Numbered from the stretch's first letter, positions 42,783 through 51,574 are shown. The stretch: DNA of 64,000 nt from JAAFIW01 sp031414805 (GCA_031414805.1 JANOQJ010000073.1:18500-82499); one strand, 5' to 3'. Translations and numbers: made by a program. The notes: generated by a model from the sequence alone, not told the origin.

Positions 42783-43409
42783 ATGCGCTTCGAGGGAACG
42801 CTCAAATCATGGAATGATGAGCGCGGCTTTGGGTTCATCGAGCCGCTTCAAGGTGGGCAGGAGGTTTTTGTTCACGTGACTGCGTTTGGCACGCAAGCGA
42901 ATCGACCTCCTGTGGGTCAATTGCTCTTGTTTGAAGTGGAGTTCGGCCCCAAGGGCAAGAAGCGAGCGAAACAAGTTGTTGTGGTTCGCCAGGCTAGTCA
43001 GCGTAGCCCAAACAAGCGCAAAACTCGTGAATCGTCTGCGCAATGGGGCACCGCCACGCTATTTGTCATCCCGCTTTTCTTGCTTCTGTACCTGACGATC
43101 AGCATTCTTTGGAAGCCACCGCTCACTCTGGTAATGGTCTACCTCGGTGCCAGTGTGCTGACGTTTTTTGTGTATTGGCAAGACAAATCGGCCGCTGTTC
43201 GCAATCGCCAGAGAACCCCGGAAAACATGCTTCATTTGCTGGCGTTGGCGGGTGGATGGCCCGGAGCGCTGCTCGCGCAGCAATTTTTACGTCACAAATC
43301 AACCAAGGCTGCGTTCAGATCCGCTTTCTGGGCAACTGTCCTGTTGAACATCGCTGCCTTCATCTATATCTGTTCGCCCCACGGGCGAGAGCTATTGGCA
43401 CTGTGGTGA
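42783..43409 (+). CDS. Cold-shock domain fused to DUF1294 membrane protein
   Basis: 208 residues. Residues 1-68 are a cold-shock domain (GTLKSWNDERGFGFIEPL, VFVHVTAFG) with RNP motifs. Residues 85-205 are a DUF1294 membrane domain with four hydrophobic segments (YWQDKSAAVRNRQRTPENMLHLLALAGGWPGALLAQ is the family mark). Such fusions are common in proteobacteria; function unknown, perhaps nucleic-acid sensing at the membrane. Confidence 0.88.
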   Translation: MRFEGTLKSWNDERGFGFIEPLQGGQEVFVHVTAFGTQANRPPVGQLLLFEVEFGPKGKKRAKQVVVVRQASQRSPNKRKTRESSAQWGTATLFVIPLFLLLYLTISILWKPPLTLVMVYLGASVLTFFVYWQDKSAAVRNRQRTPENMLHLLALAGGWPGALLAQQFLRHKSTKAAFRSAFWATVLLNIAAFIYICSPHGRELLALW

Positions 43410-43422
43410 AGCCTGCCGAATT

Positions 43423-43463
43423 GCTACTGATTTAATAGCTGCTTGAGCAATCAATTTATGGGC
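43423..43463 (+). repeat. CTGCTTGAGCAG repeat, copy 12
   Basis: GCTACTGATTTAATAGC hairpin, CTGCTTGAGCAA, ATTTATGGGCT. It lies between two convergent genes. Confidence 0.85.
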
Positions 43464-43479
43464 TGCTGGCCGGTTCGCC

Positions 43480-44043
43480 TCACACCAGCAACACCACCAA
43501 CTGCTCAGCGCCCACCACCGCCACACCATTGCTTTTGGCAAACCTTGCTGCCGGCTCACTTAACGCGCCAATGGCCACATACACCCCGCCGCTGGCCTCG
43601 TCGTTGGCCTGCACGGCCGCATGCAGCGCCTGCAAGTCCTCCACGCCCTGGCGCGCGGCTTTCCAGCGTTTGGCGGCGACCAGGGTGGTGCGGCCAGCGC
43701 GGGTAATGGCGAAATCAGCGGTGCCATGGATGCGCACCACGCTGTAGCCCTGGCGTTGGTAGGCTTTTTCCAGCAGCGCTGAAAACTCGCGCCATGGCAT
43801 GGCGCTGATTTGCGTGAGCAGCGCCTGTGTCTGCTTGGCACTGGGTGCGCGTAGCTGGCGCACCAGGCAAATGCCGCCAATCACCCAAAACGGCACACCA
43901 CCCAGCGCACCAAACACACGATATTGCACGGGCAGCAGCGCAATCGATGCGCCGATGAACAACAGCGCCACGCCGACGCTGATCCACCACGGCGAGCGCA
44001 GGAGAACGGCAAACAGCGAATTGGGGTTGAGCTTGAATTTCAA
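43480..44043 (-). CDS. Membrane-anchored Mrr-like restriction-endonuclease-fold protein
   Basis: 187 residues. Two membrane segments (about 16-60) precede an Mrr-cat-like domain (about 85-185): SALLEKAYQRQGYSVVRIHGTADFAI and TTLVAAKRWKAA. In standard Mrr domains the core is D...QxK; here it is AD...AAK, so the catalytic Gln is replaced by Ala. Its start overlaps the slyD stop by four bases, so the two are co-transcribed. Confidence 0.7.
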   Translation of the reverse strand: MKFKLNPNSLFAVLLRSPWWISVGVALLFIGASIALLPVQYRVFGALGGVPFWVIGGICLVRQLRAPSAKQTQALLTQISAMPWREFSALLEKAYQRQGYSVVRIHGTADFAITRAGRTTLVAAKRWKAARQGVEDLQALHAAVQANDEASGGVYVAIGALSEPAARFAKSNGVAVVGAEQLVVLLV

Positions 44044-44516
44044 TGCTGATGCCCGTGCGCGCCATGCACATGCTTGTGCGCAATTTCTTCTTCGCTGGCG
44101 GCGCGCACGTCGGTCACTTTTAGCCAGAAGCGCAGGGCTTTGCCAGCCAGCGGGTGGTTGCCGTCCAGTAGCACCTTGTCGCCTTTGACTTTCATGACGG
44201 TGTAGATGTGTGGCGCGCCGTCGTCGGTGCGGCCTTCCAGCTCGCCGCCCACTTTCACGCCAGGCGGGAACTCGGCTTTGGGGATGGTACGCACCAAACT
44301 CTCGTCGCGCAGTCCGAAGGCGTCTTCCGCCGACAGTTGCAGGCGAACTTCGAAGCCCTTGGCTTGGCCTTCCAGCGCCGCTTCAATTTTGGGTAGGGTG
44401 TTTTCATAGCCACCGTGCAGATAGACCATGGGATCGGTGCTGTTTTGAATGGGTTTGCCCTGGGCATCGGCAATTTTGAATTGCAGGGTGACGACGGTGT
44501 TGTGTTCAATTTTCAT
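44040..44516 (-). CDS. slyD: FKBP-type prolyl isomerase SlyD
   Basis: 158 residues from ATG 44516. The FKBP part with inserted IF domain is visible (MVYLHGGYENTLPKIEAALEGQAKG, LSAEDAFGLRDESLV, LDGNHPLAGKALRFWLKVTDV). The C-terminal tail is short but His-rich (HKHVHGAHGHQH), the metal-binding feature of SlyD. It is a cytosolic folding helper and nickel chaperone. Confidence 0.93.
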   Translation of the reverse strand: MKIEHNTVVTLQFKIADAQGKPIQNSTDPMVYLHGGYENTLPKIEAALEGQAKGFEVRLQLSAEDAFGLRDESLVRTIPKAEFPPGVKVGGELEGRTDDGAPHIYTVMKVKGDKVLLDGNHPLAGKALRFWLKVTDVRAASEEEIAHKHVHGAHGHQH

Positions 44517-44593
44517 AGCGGCGATTTTGCCTTGTGCAGTCCGCAACGCCCGGCGCATTACAGTCCACGCTTCCGTTTTTCTCCCGCTTATCC

Positions 44594-45328
44594 ATGACCG
44601 ACCCCGTTTCCGATACCGTTTCCGACGCCCCATTGGCCCACGATGCGCCCGCCGCTCAGCCGCCCCGCAAGTCCAAGCGGGTTGCACCGGACCCACAAAC
44701 TCTGCAGGCCGTGCAAGCCGTGCTGGAGCGCCTGTTTCAGCTATACCCGCAGATGTTTGGCGCTCGCTTTTTGCCTTTGAAACTGGGCGTGTACCAGGAG
44801 CTGTTGGCCTTGCACCCCGATGACTTCAAGAAAGAAGACCTGAAACTGGCGCTGGGCCAACACGCCCGCTCCACCCGCTACCTGGAGGCCGTGGCCAGCA
44901 ACCGAAAGCGTTATGACTTGCAGGGCCAGCCGGTGGAAGACCTGGCCCCCGAGCATGTGCACCACGCCATTTGGGAGGTGTACCGTCGCCGCCAGGCCCG
45001 CTCGCGCGAAAACCTGGGCCCGCAGTTGCTGGAGCGCATCGTGGCAGCCATTGAGGCCTCGGGCCTGGCGGCGGCTGACTATGCCGAGCGCGTGCGCATT
45101 CAAGACGAATCGGCCACCGCTGCCTTGAACGACGCGCTGGCCCTGCTGGCCGAACGCGCCGCCAAGCGCGAGGCCTTGCTGCGCGCCTACGACGCCAGTG
45201 GCCGCACGCCGACGGAATTTGGCCAGATGTACGGCATTGATCTGGCGGCCATTGAGCAGGCGTTGGCGCGGCGTAACGCCAGCAGTGCGCCATCTACTGC
45301 GCCATCCAACCCGTCATCCGAGCTGTAA
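44594..45328 (+). CDS. ProQ/FinO-domain RNA-binding protein
   Basis: 244 residues from ATG 44594, 78 bp from the divergent slyD start. A ProQ/FinO domain occupies about residues 35-150 (LFQLYPQMFGARFLPLKLGVYQEL, HARSTRYLEAVASNRKRYDLQG). The C-terminal part is a coiled-coil-like, Ala/Arg-rich extension. FinO-type proteins bind stem-loops with a 3' tail and help small RNAs pair with mRNAs. Confidence 0.88.
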   Translation: MTDPVSDTVSDAPLAHDAPAAQPPRKSKRVAPDPQTLQAVQAVLERLFQLYPQMFGARFLPLKLGVYQELLALHPDDFKKEDLKLALGQHARSTRYLEAVASNRKRYDLQGQPVEDLAPEHVHHAIWEVYRRRQARSRENLGPQLLERIVAAIEASGLAAADYAERVRIQDESATAALNDALALLAERAAKREALLRAYDASGRTPTEFGQMYGIDLAAIEQALARRNASSAPSTAPSNPSSEL

Positions 45329-45399
45329 ACCAAGCGTAAACGTCTGCCGCTGCCACCGGGCGTTCATCGTCGCGCGTGGCTGGTGTGCTACAACGCGGC

Positions 45400-47097
45400 A
45401 TGACAAAACGCACCTCCCTTGTGGCCTTGCTCGCTGTTTGTTCGGCGCTGCTGGCACCCTTCGCACAGGCCCAATCGGACACCATACCGGTGCAGGGCCT
45501 GATTGTTCAACTCAAGGCCGACGCGACCAGTGCCCGCGACCTCACACAGGCGGCTGACAGTGAGGAGTTGCGCCAGCGCAACCGCGAACAGCTTCGTCAG
45601 CGTAACCGCGAGCGCATCACGGCCGTGGCGCGTGATGCGGGATTGGGCCTGCAGCGTCACGGCGAGATCAACACCCAACACCACTTGATGCGTCTGGAGG
45701 CGCCGTTGTACGGCGTGGCTTTGGATGCTGTCATGCGTCGCCTCGCTCAACACCCCGACGTGCTGTCAGTGGAACCCGACGTGCGTTTCAAGCGCCGCGC
45801 GGTGCCCAACGACACCAGCTATGGCACGCAGTGGCATCTACAGAGTTCCTCACTGTTCCCGAGTGCCTTGAACGCCACCACCGCGTGGGACACCACCACC
45901 GGCAATCCCGCTGTGGTGGTGGCCGTGATGGACACCGGCGCGCGCTACACCCACCCCGACCTGGCGGGCCGTTTGCTGCCGGGCTACGACATGATCAGCG
46001 AGGTGGAATACGCCAACGACGGCAATGGCCGCGACGCCGATGCCAGCGACCCCGGCGACTGGGTCAGCGCGAGCGACATTCAGCGCAACCGCGCGCTGTT
46101 CAGCGGCTGCTCGGTAGAAGACAGCTCCTGGCACGGCACCTTTATTGCCGGACAGGTGGCAGCGGCCACCAACAACGCGCTGGGCGTGGCTGGGCTGAAC
46201 TGGAATGGCCGCGTGCTGCCGATGCGTATTTCGGGCAAGTGCGGTGCCTTGCTGAGCGACATTCTGGATGGCATGCGCTGGGCGGCGGGTTTGCAAGTGG
46301 TCGGCTTGCCAATCAACCCCAATCCGGCGCGCATCATCAACCTGAGCTTTGGCGGCAGCAGCGCGTGTACCGCCAGCTACCAAAGCGTGATCGACGAGGT
46401 GACCGCCGCTGGCGCATTGGTGGTGGTGGCTGCGGGCAACGAAAGCGGGCCGCTGACGCGCCCGGCTGATTGCCGCAACGTGTTGGCCGTGGGTGCCGCG
46501 CAGCAGAACGGCCTGAAAGCCAGCTACTCCAATGTGGGGGCGGCCATGGGCATCATGGCCCCTGGCGGCAGCGGTGCTGCGGGCCTGTTTTCGACTGATA
46601 ACACCGGCACCCAGAGCCCGGTGAGTGACAGCTACGGCACCAAAGTGGGCACCAGCTTTTCAGCGCCGCTGGCCGCGGGTGTCACCGCACTGATGCTCGC
46701 GGTGAATCCCGCGCTGACCCCCGCCCAATTGATTGCTTTCCTGCGCGAGACCGCGCGCCCGCACCTAGGTGTGGCTGGTTTTCCCACATGCGTGAGCAGC
46801 GGCAGCGGCGTGTGCAACTGCACCACCGCCACCTGCGGGCCAGGACTGCTGGACGCAGAAAAAGCGGTGCAGCGCGCCTTGGCAAGCGTTGCCGTGACGC
46901 CCACGCCCACGCCTGCTCCGACCCCAACGCCTGCGCCTGCGCCAACTCCTGCCCCAGCACCAAGTCCGACACCAGCGCCGCCGACCCCAGCCCCATCTAG
47001 TGACAGCGGCGGTGGTGGTACGTCAGGCCTGTTGTGGGGTGGTTTGCTGTGGCTGCTGGCAGCCGCGTCCCTGCGGCATTCGCGCAAGCAGCCTTGA
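45400..47097 (+). CDS. Subtilase (S8) with GlyGly-CTERM-like sorting tail
   Basis: 565 residues from ATG 45400 (signal peptide MTKRTSLVALLAVCSALLAP, cleaved at AQA). A propeptide runs to about 125. The catalytic triad is Asp in VMDTGARYTHPDL, His in SSWHGTFIAGQ and Ser in GTSFSAPLAAG. After about residue 500 a Thr/Pro/Ala linker of (TP)n-type repeats leads to GGGGTSGLLWGGLLWLLAA and SLRHSRKQP: Gly run, membrane helix, basic tail. That is the GlyGly-CTERM layout cut by rhombosortase before transfer to the surface or release by type II secretion. Rhombosortase is not in the window. Confidence 0.9.
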   Translation: MTKRTSLVALLAVCSALLAPFAQAQSDTIPVQGLIVQLKADATSARDLTQAADSEELRQRNREQLRQRNRERITAVARDAGLGLQRHGEINTQHHLMRLEAPLYGVALDAVMRRLAQHPDVLSVEPDVRFKRRAVPNDTSYGTQWHLQSSSLFPSALNATTAWDTTTGNPAVVVAVMDTGARYTHPDLAGRLLPGYDMISEVEYANDGNGRDADASDPGDWVSASDIQRNRALFSGCSVEDSSWHGTFIAGQVAAATNNALGVAGLNWNGRVLPMRISGKCGALLSDILDGMRWAAGLQVVGLPINPNPARIINLSFGGSSACTASYQSVIDEVTAAGALVVVAAGNESGPLTRPADCRNVLAVGAAQQNGLKASYSNVGAAMGIMAPGGSGAAGLFSTDNTGTQSPVSDSYGTKVGTSFSAPLAAGVTALMLAVNPALTPAQLIAFLRETARPHLGVAGFPTCVSSGSGVCNCTTATCGPGLLDAEKAVQRALASVAVTPTPTPAPTPTPAPAPTPAPAPSPTPAPPTPAPSSDSGGGGTSGLLWGGLLWLLAAASLRHSRKQP

Positions 47098-47163
47098 GGT
47101 GAGCGTCTTGCATGCCGTTTTTTGTAGCTACTCAGGTCAACTCACACAAAAATGAAAGATGAC

Positions 47164-47186
47164 TGTCGGTGCTGCGCGCACCGACA
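47164..47186 (+). terminator. Hairpin after the subtilase gene
   Basis: TGTCGGTGC and GCACCGACA make a perfect 9-bp stem with a 5-base loop, 67 bases past the stop. No T-run follows. It opens a GTCAT-type repeat block (47156-47275) containing GACAAATGAC and GTCATTTGTCAT in inverted order. Confidence 0.45.
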
Positions 47187-47322
47187 AGACAAATGACCGG
47201 TGCCTCCGCTGGCAAGCGACCTACCCGTCATTGCGTCATGCACGCCGCAGGCGGCTGTCATTTGTCATCGGTTCGCTGCCAGGTAGTTGAGTCGTTACCG
47301 TTTTTGAACCAAATCAGCCAAC

Positions 47323-47352
47323 AGCCCTTGCCAATACTGATCAAGCAGCTAT
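47323..47352 (-). repeat. CTGCTTGAGCAG repeat, copy 13 (supplies the phnZ-like stop)
   Basis: AGCCCTTGCCAATA, CTGATCAAGCAG, CTAT. Read on the minus strand, ATAGCTGCTTGA gives the last codons Ile-Ala-Ala and the TGA stop of the adjacent gene. Confidence 0.85.
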
Positions 47353-47922
47353 CAATTCAGTAGTGTTTGATGCGTACAGGCAGCGCCCGGCATAGTCCAG
47401 AAAATGCGCAAGGGGTGGCGTTTCCAGGCCCGTTGATTTAGCCAGATCGTCCCAGATTCGCAGGCGCACCGCTGAACTGGCGTGTGCCTGCGCGATGAAG
47501 CTGTTGGCTTGTACGCGGCTGAACGGACCGCCTTGCAAGGCCAGGGAGCGCTGGGAGTCGGCAGACAGTTTCTTCAAGTACACCGGGTCGGTGGCGCACA
47601 GGTAGCGTTTGGCGTCCACGTGCTGGGCGATGGTTTGCAACACCGGCGAGCCAAACAGGCCGCGCAAGGCTGTGGCGGCGCGGTGCTGGTGGGCGTCGTC
47701 CACGCCGCGCAGGCTGGGGGTGTCGCCCAGGTTGTGCAGCAAGTGGCCCACGTCGTGCAACAGGGCGGCGGTGATCAGCGCGTCGTCTTCGCCGGCCTGC
47801 TCGGCCAGGTAGGCGGTTTGCAGGGCGTGCTCCAGCTGGGTGACGGATTCGCCGCTGTATTGCTCGCCACCGCGCTGGGTAAACAGTTGCTGTATTTCAG
47901 CGAGAGAGGTGATGGGTGCCAT
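47341..47922 (-). CDS. PhnZ-like HD-domain mixed-valent di-iron oxygenase
   Basis: 193 residues. The HD pattern LEHALQTAYLAEQ, LLHDVGHLLHN, then a His at HQHRAATAL and QHVDAKRYL matches the phosphonate-linked HD family. QYSGE supplies Tyr22 and Glu25, which in PhnZ close the active site. PhnZ cleaves 2-amino-1-hydroxyethylphosphonate to glycine and phosphate with O2. Its usual partner, the 2-oxoglutarate dioxygenase also called PhnY, is not here; the neighbouring PhnY-type gene is an unrelated aldehyde dehydrogenase. Its last codons and stop come from a repeat copy. It is nine bases downstream of the dehydrogenase. Confidence 0.82.
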   Translation of the reverse strand: MAPITSLAEIQQLFTQRGGEQYSGESVTQLEHALQTAYLAEQAGEDDALITAALLHDVGHLLHNLGDTPSLRGVDDAHQHRAATALRGLFGSPVLQTIAQHVDAKRYLCATDPVYLKKLSADSQRSLALQGGPFSRVQANSFIAQAHASSAVRLRIWDDLAKSTGLETPPLAHFLDYAGRCLYASNTTELIAA

Positions 47923-47931
47923 AGCTAACTT

Positions 47932-49383
47932 TCAGGGCCAGGGAACAGACCAGATTTTCAGGTTGGTGAAGCTTTTCATGGCCTCCTGCACGCCTTCTTT
48001 GTAGCCGAGCCCGGAGTCTTTGATGCCGCCAAACGGCGTGAGCTCCAGGCGCCAGCCGGGCACCTCGCGCACGTTCACGCTGCCCATGTGAAGCTCGTTC
48101 ACAAAGCGGGTGATGTCATCCATGCGGTTGGTACACACGGCGCTGGACAGGCCATAGGCGGTGCCGTTGGCTAGCGCAATCGCTTCGTCAATGGTTGCGA
48201 AGGTGATGATGGGAGAGACGGGGCCGAAAGTCTCTTCGCGCACCAGTGTCATGTCGGGGCGCACGTCGCTCAGCACAGTCGGTGAATACAGTGCGCCACG
48301 GCGCTGGTTGCCCACCAGCAGGCGTGCGCCCTGGGCCACAGCGTCGTGGACGCGTGACTCGAACAATTGCGCAGCCGCTTCGTCGATCACCGTGCCCATG
48401 TCGTGGGTGGCATCCATCGGGTCGCCATACGTCCAGGCGCGGGTTTTTTCCACCACGGCTTCGGTGAAGCGGGCAGCGACAGCCTTGTGCACCAGGAGGC
48501 GCTTGACGGCGGTACAGCGCTGGCCCGAGTTTTTGTAAGAGCCTTGCACGGCCAGGGTGGCGGCTTCATCGATGTCGGCGTCGTCCATCACGATGAGGGG
48601 GTCGTTACCGCCCAATTCCAGCACCAGGCGGCGGTAGCCAGCGGTGGCCGCAATGTGTTTGCCAATGGCCACGCCGCCGGTGAACGTCACCAGGTCGGCG
48701 TGCGGGTTGGTGAGTAGCTCCTGGCCCATCTCGCGCGGGTCGCCGGTGACGATGCTTAGCGCCTCGGGTGGCAGGCCAGCGGCGTACAGGATGTCGGCAA
48801 ACAGAATGGCCGAGAACGGCACTTTTTCAGATGGTTTGAGCACCACCCGGTTGTTGGTGGCCACTGCGGGCACCACCTTGTGCGCCACCTGGTTCATCGG
48901 GTGGTTAAACGGCGTGATGGCGCTGACCACGCCCAGCAGCGGCGCGCGCTGGGTGAACACGCGGCGCTTCTTGCCGGCTGGCGTGGTGTCGGCGCTGAAC
49001 TGTTGCCCATCGTCGCGCAAGGCCTCTTGCGCACCGAAACGCAGCACGTCGGCTACGCGGCCGGTTTCATACAGCGCGTCTTTGAGGCACAGGCCCGATT
49101 CGGCGGTGATGAGATTTGCAATCTCGTCTCGCCGCTGCACCACGCTGTCGGCAGCACGGTTCAGGATGGCGGCGCGTTCGTAGCGGGTGAGCGTGAGCTG
49201 GCAGGCCTGGGCGGTGGCAAACGCCTGGCGAACCTGCGCGACCGTGGCCTGCGGCACGCTGCCCAGCAGCTCGCCCGTGAAGGGGTTGTGCACGGCGATG
49301 GTTTGCCCGCTGGCCGCGACCGGCTGGCCTGCCATGCGCATGGCGTCCAGCCGGTGGTCGCGGATGTATTGCTGGATGCTCAT
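47932..49383 (-). CDS. phnY: Phosphonoacetaldehyde dehydrogenase (PhnY type)
   Basis: 483 residues, ALDH superfamily. VLKPSEKVPFSA, LELGGNDPLIV (base Glu) and NSGQRCTAVKRLLV (nucleophile Cys) are complete. The close neighbourhood with phosphonoacetate hydrolase identifies it as the NAD-linked enzyme oxidising phosphonoacetaldehyde to phosphonoacetate. It lies between the phnZ-like and phnA genes, transcribed with them. Confidence 0.9.
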   Translation of the reverse strand: MSIQQYIRDHRLDAMRMAGQPVAASGQTIAVHNPFTGELLGSVPQATVAQVRQAFATAQACQLTLTRYERAAILNRAADSVVQRRDEIANLITAESGLCLKDALYETGRVADVLRFGAQEALRDDGQQFSADTTPAGKKRRVFTQRAPLLGVVSAITPFNHPMNQVAHKVVPAVATNNRVVLKPSEKVPFSAILFADILYAAGLPPEALSIVTGDPREMGQELLTNPHADLVTFTGGVAIGKHIAATAGYRRLVLELGGNDPLIVMDDADIDEAATLAVQGSYKNSGQRCTAVKRLLVHKAVAARFTEAVVEKTRAWTYGDPMDATHDMGTVIDEAAAQLFESRVHDAVAQGARLLVGNQRRGALYSPTVLSDVRPDMTLVREETFGPVSPIITFATIDEAIALANGTAYGLSSAVCTNRMDDITRFVNELHMGSVNVREVPGWRLELTPFGGIKDSGLGYKEGVQEAMKSFTNLKIWSVPWP

Positions 49384-49401
49384 GCCGTGCTCATGCCGTA
49401 C

Positions 49402-50631
49402 TTACACCTGCGCGTGATTCAGGGCCAGATCAAACGCATCAAAGTTGCGCAGCTGCCGCGTGCCTTCGAGCGTAGGCAATGGACGGTTGACGATCAAGGG
49501 CACGCGCTGCTCGCTCAGGCCACCGTGCGAACGCAAGGGCACGGTGAGTGCCGACAGGTCGTGCCGTGCGGCGCTGGTGCCAATCACGGTGGAGCGCTCG
49601 GCTACACACACGATGTCGCCAATGCGGTCGGCTGGCAGCTCAAAACGCTGGGCGGCCGCATTGCGGGGCAACACCATCTCCAGATCATGATGTTGACTCA
49701 AATCGCCCATAGCCCTTGTCAAATCTGCTGGAGCAGCTATATAAACAGTAGCAAACGAGCCCAGCGCACCGTGGTGCACCACATACGGGTCGGTGATCGG
49801 CAAGATCACACGGGTGTTGCCTGCGCCGTAGCGCGCATCCAGCCAGTCTTGCAAATACAGCACCTGGGGGCTACCGTCCATGGCGGCTTTGGCGTTCATG
49901 CCGTGGTCGGCGGTGATGGCGATCACGCAGCCCAGCGCGTCGAGCTGCGCCCAGTAGCCATCCATCATTTGGTAGTGCGCATTGGCACCTTGTGTGCCGG
50001 GCGCGTGTTTGTGTTGCACGTAGTCGGAGGTGGACAGGTACATCACGTCCGGGCGGAGTTGTTCCATCAGGCGCACGCCTGCCGCAAACACAAACTCGCT
50101 CAAGGCCCCGCTGTACACGCTGGGCAGCGGCTGGCCAACCATGGCCAGCACGTCGGCAACACCATGCGTGTCCAGGGCAGCTTCATCAGCCTTTTCAGCG
50201 GAGAAACAGATGCCCTTCAGGCAGTGGCCCAACAGGCGGCGTAGCTTGTCTTTGGCGGTGACCACGGCCACCTTCTGGCCCGCATCGGCCAGCGCTGCCA
50301 GCAAGGTGGGCGTGCGCAACCACTTGGGGTCGTTCATCAGCACTTCTGCACCCGTTTCGGGGTCCAGCAGGTAGTTGCCACAAATGCCGTGCATGCTGGG
50401 GGGCACACCGGTGACGATGGAAACGTTGTTGGGATTGGTGAAGCTGGGCACCACGCAATGTGCGATGTGCGAACTGCCCTCGGCTAGCACCCGCTTGAGC
50501 CAAGGCATATGACCACCGGCTACCGCCTGGGCCAGGTAGTCGGGCTCGCAACCATCTACACACACCACCACGGTGGGCCGGCGGGGCAGGGCGTAGGTAC
50601 GTTGGTTGACGGTGAGATCAGGCGGCTGCAC
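49402..50631 (-). CDS. phnA: Phosphonoacetate hydrolase
   Basis: 409 residues from GTG 50631, six bases after AAGG; ATG 50730 would run deep into the gntR gene. It is a Zn-dependent alkaline-phosphatase-fold enzyme that splits phosphonoacetate to acetate and phosphate. VVVCVDGCEPDYL carries the first metal Asp, NPNNVSIVTG the Thr nucleophile, and ITADHGMNAKA and a later His the remaining ligands. Near residues 294-307 a repeat copy codes VYIAAPADLTRAM in frame. The start overlaps the gntR stop, so gntR and phnA-phnY-phnZ form one unit. Confidence 0.88.
   Translation of the reverse strand: MQPPDLTVNQRTYALPRRPTVVVCVDGCEPDYLAQAVAGGHMPWLKRVLAEGSSHIAHCVVPSFTNPNNVSIVTGVPPSMHGICGNYLLDPETGAEVLMNDPKWLRTPTLLAALADAGQKVAVVTAKDKLRRLLGHCLKGICFSAEKADEAALDTHGVADVLAMVGQPLPSVYSGALSEFVFAAGVRLMEQLRPDVMYLSTSDYVQHKHAPGTQGANAHYQMMDGYWAQLDALGCVIAITADHGMNAKAAMDGSPQVLYLQDWLDARYGAGNTRVILPITDPYVVHHGALGSFATVYIAAPADLTRAMGDLSQHHDLEMVLPRNAAAQRFELPADRIGDIVCVAERSTVIGTSAARHDLSALTVPLRSHGGLSEQRVPLIVNRPLPTLEGTRQLRNFDAFDLALNHAQV
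49711..49752 (-). repeat. CTGCTTGAGCAG repeat, copy 14 (inside phnA)
   Basis: AGCCCTTGTCAAAT, CTGCTGGAGCAG, CTATATAAACAGTAGC: palindrome with one change, outer hairpin present, in frame. Confidence 0.82.
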
Positions 50632-51574
50632 GGCTGGCCTTGCGCTGGCGTGCGGGCTTGACGGCGGGCGTCTTGGCTGCGGCGGATTGAATGGGTGTTT
50701 TGACAGCTTTGGCCTTTGCTGCCTTGGCAAGGGTGTGCGCTACATCGGGTTTGGCTGCTGGCCGGGCGCGGGCCAGAATATTGGCGGCAACCTTCTTGGT
50801 GGCTGCCTTGCGGCCGAGCGGTTTGGCGTCAGTTGCCGTCGGCGAGGAGCCCAGGTCGCCAGAAGCCGCCTGCACTGCGGCCAAGCGGCGCGCAGCGCTG
50901 GCAACCGAGCGGTCCCGGCTTTCCATCACGTGGTCATACAAAGCTTTTCCAGCGGCGTCTGCATCACCGGCCGCAATGGCTTTGACGATGCTGCGGTGCT
51001 CGGTGTTGGACAAGGGCATCGCGCCCCCTGCGTCCAGATTGATGCGGCGAAACAGGGCCAGCTCGGCGGTGAGCTTGCGGTGCAAAGCGCTTAAGCGGCG
51101 GTTGCCCGCCATGTCTACCAGGTGCTCATGAAACTGCAGGTTCAGCAGGTGATAAACCGAGCGGTCCTGCAGCTTGGCGCTGCGCTCCATGCTGTCGACC
51201 ATCCAGCGCACTTCTTTCATTTGCTCGCGGGTAATGGTGACGGCCAAACGACGCCCCACGGCTTGTTCCATGTGGGCGCGCAACTCGTAGATTTCCAGCG
51301 CATCTTCAATTGGCAGGTCGCGCACGAACACGCCCCGGTTTTTCTCGTTGACCACCAGGCCCGCCTCTTCCAGCATGCGAAACGCTTCACGCACCGGGCC
51401 GCGCGAAACCCCCAGTTTGTTGGCCAGCATGGACTCCACCAACTTGGTGCCGGGTGCGAACTCCCCCGTGAGGATGGAGCGCTCCAGCTCCTGCTGAACC
51501 ACCGAGGTCAGCGAGCTGCCTTTGAGCATGGAAACCGTTGCCGGGCCGTCTTTCGATAAGGTGTCTTTAGCCAT
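50618..51574 (-). CDS. GntR/FadR (FCD) regulator with a long histone-H1-like tail
   Basis: 318 residues. A winged helix occupies about 20-85 (GTKLVESMLANKLGVSRGPVREAFRMLEEAGLV), then an FCD ligand domain (about 95-220, YELRAHMEQAVGRR, LNLQFHEHLVDMAGNRRL). FCD regulators normally end near 230. Here about 90 further residues are rich in Ala, Lys and Pro (KAAKAKAVKTP and AVKPARQRKASRAAA), like PhaM and H1-type tails. The tail may add non-specific DNA binding. It is divergent from the transporter; AACGGT-N4-ACCGTT in the spacer is a probable operator. Confidence 0.88.
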   Translation of the reverse strand: MAKDTLSKDGPATVSMLKGSSLTSVVQQELERSILTGEFAPGTKLVESMLANKLGVSRGPVREAFRMLEEAGLVVNEKNRGVFVRDLPIEDALEIYELRAHMEQAVGRRLAVTITREQMKEVRWMVDSMERSAKLQDRSVYHLLNLQFHEHLVDMAGNRRLSALHRKLTAELALFRRINLDAGGAMPLSNTEHRSIVKAIAAGDADAAGKALYDHVMESRDRSVASAARRLAAVQAASGDLGSSPTATDAKPLGRKAATKKVAANILARARPAAKPDVAHTLAKAAKAKAVKTPIQSAAAKTPAVKPARQRKASRAAA

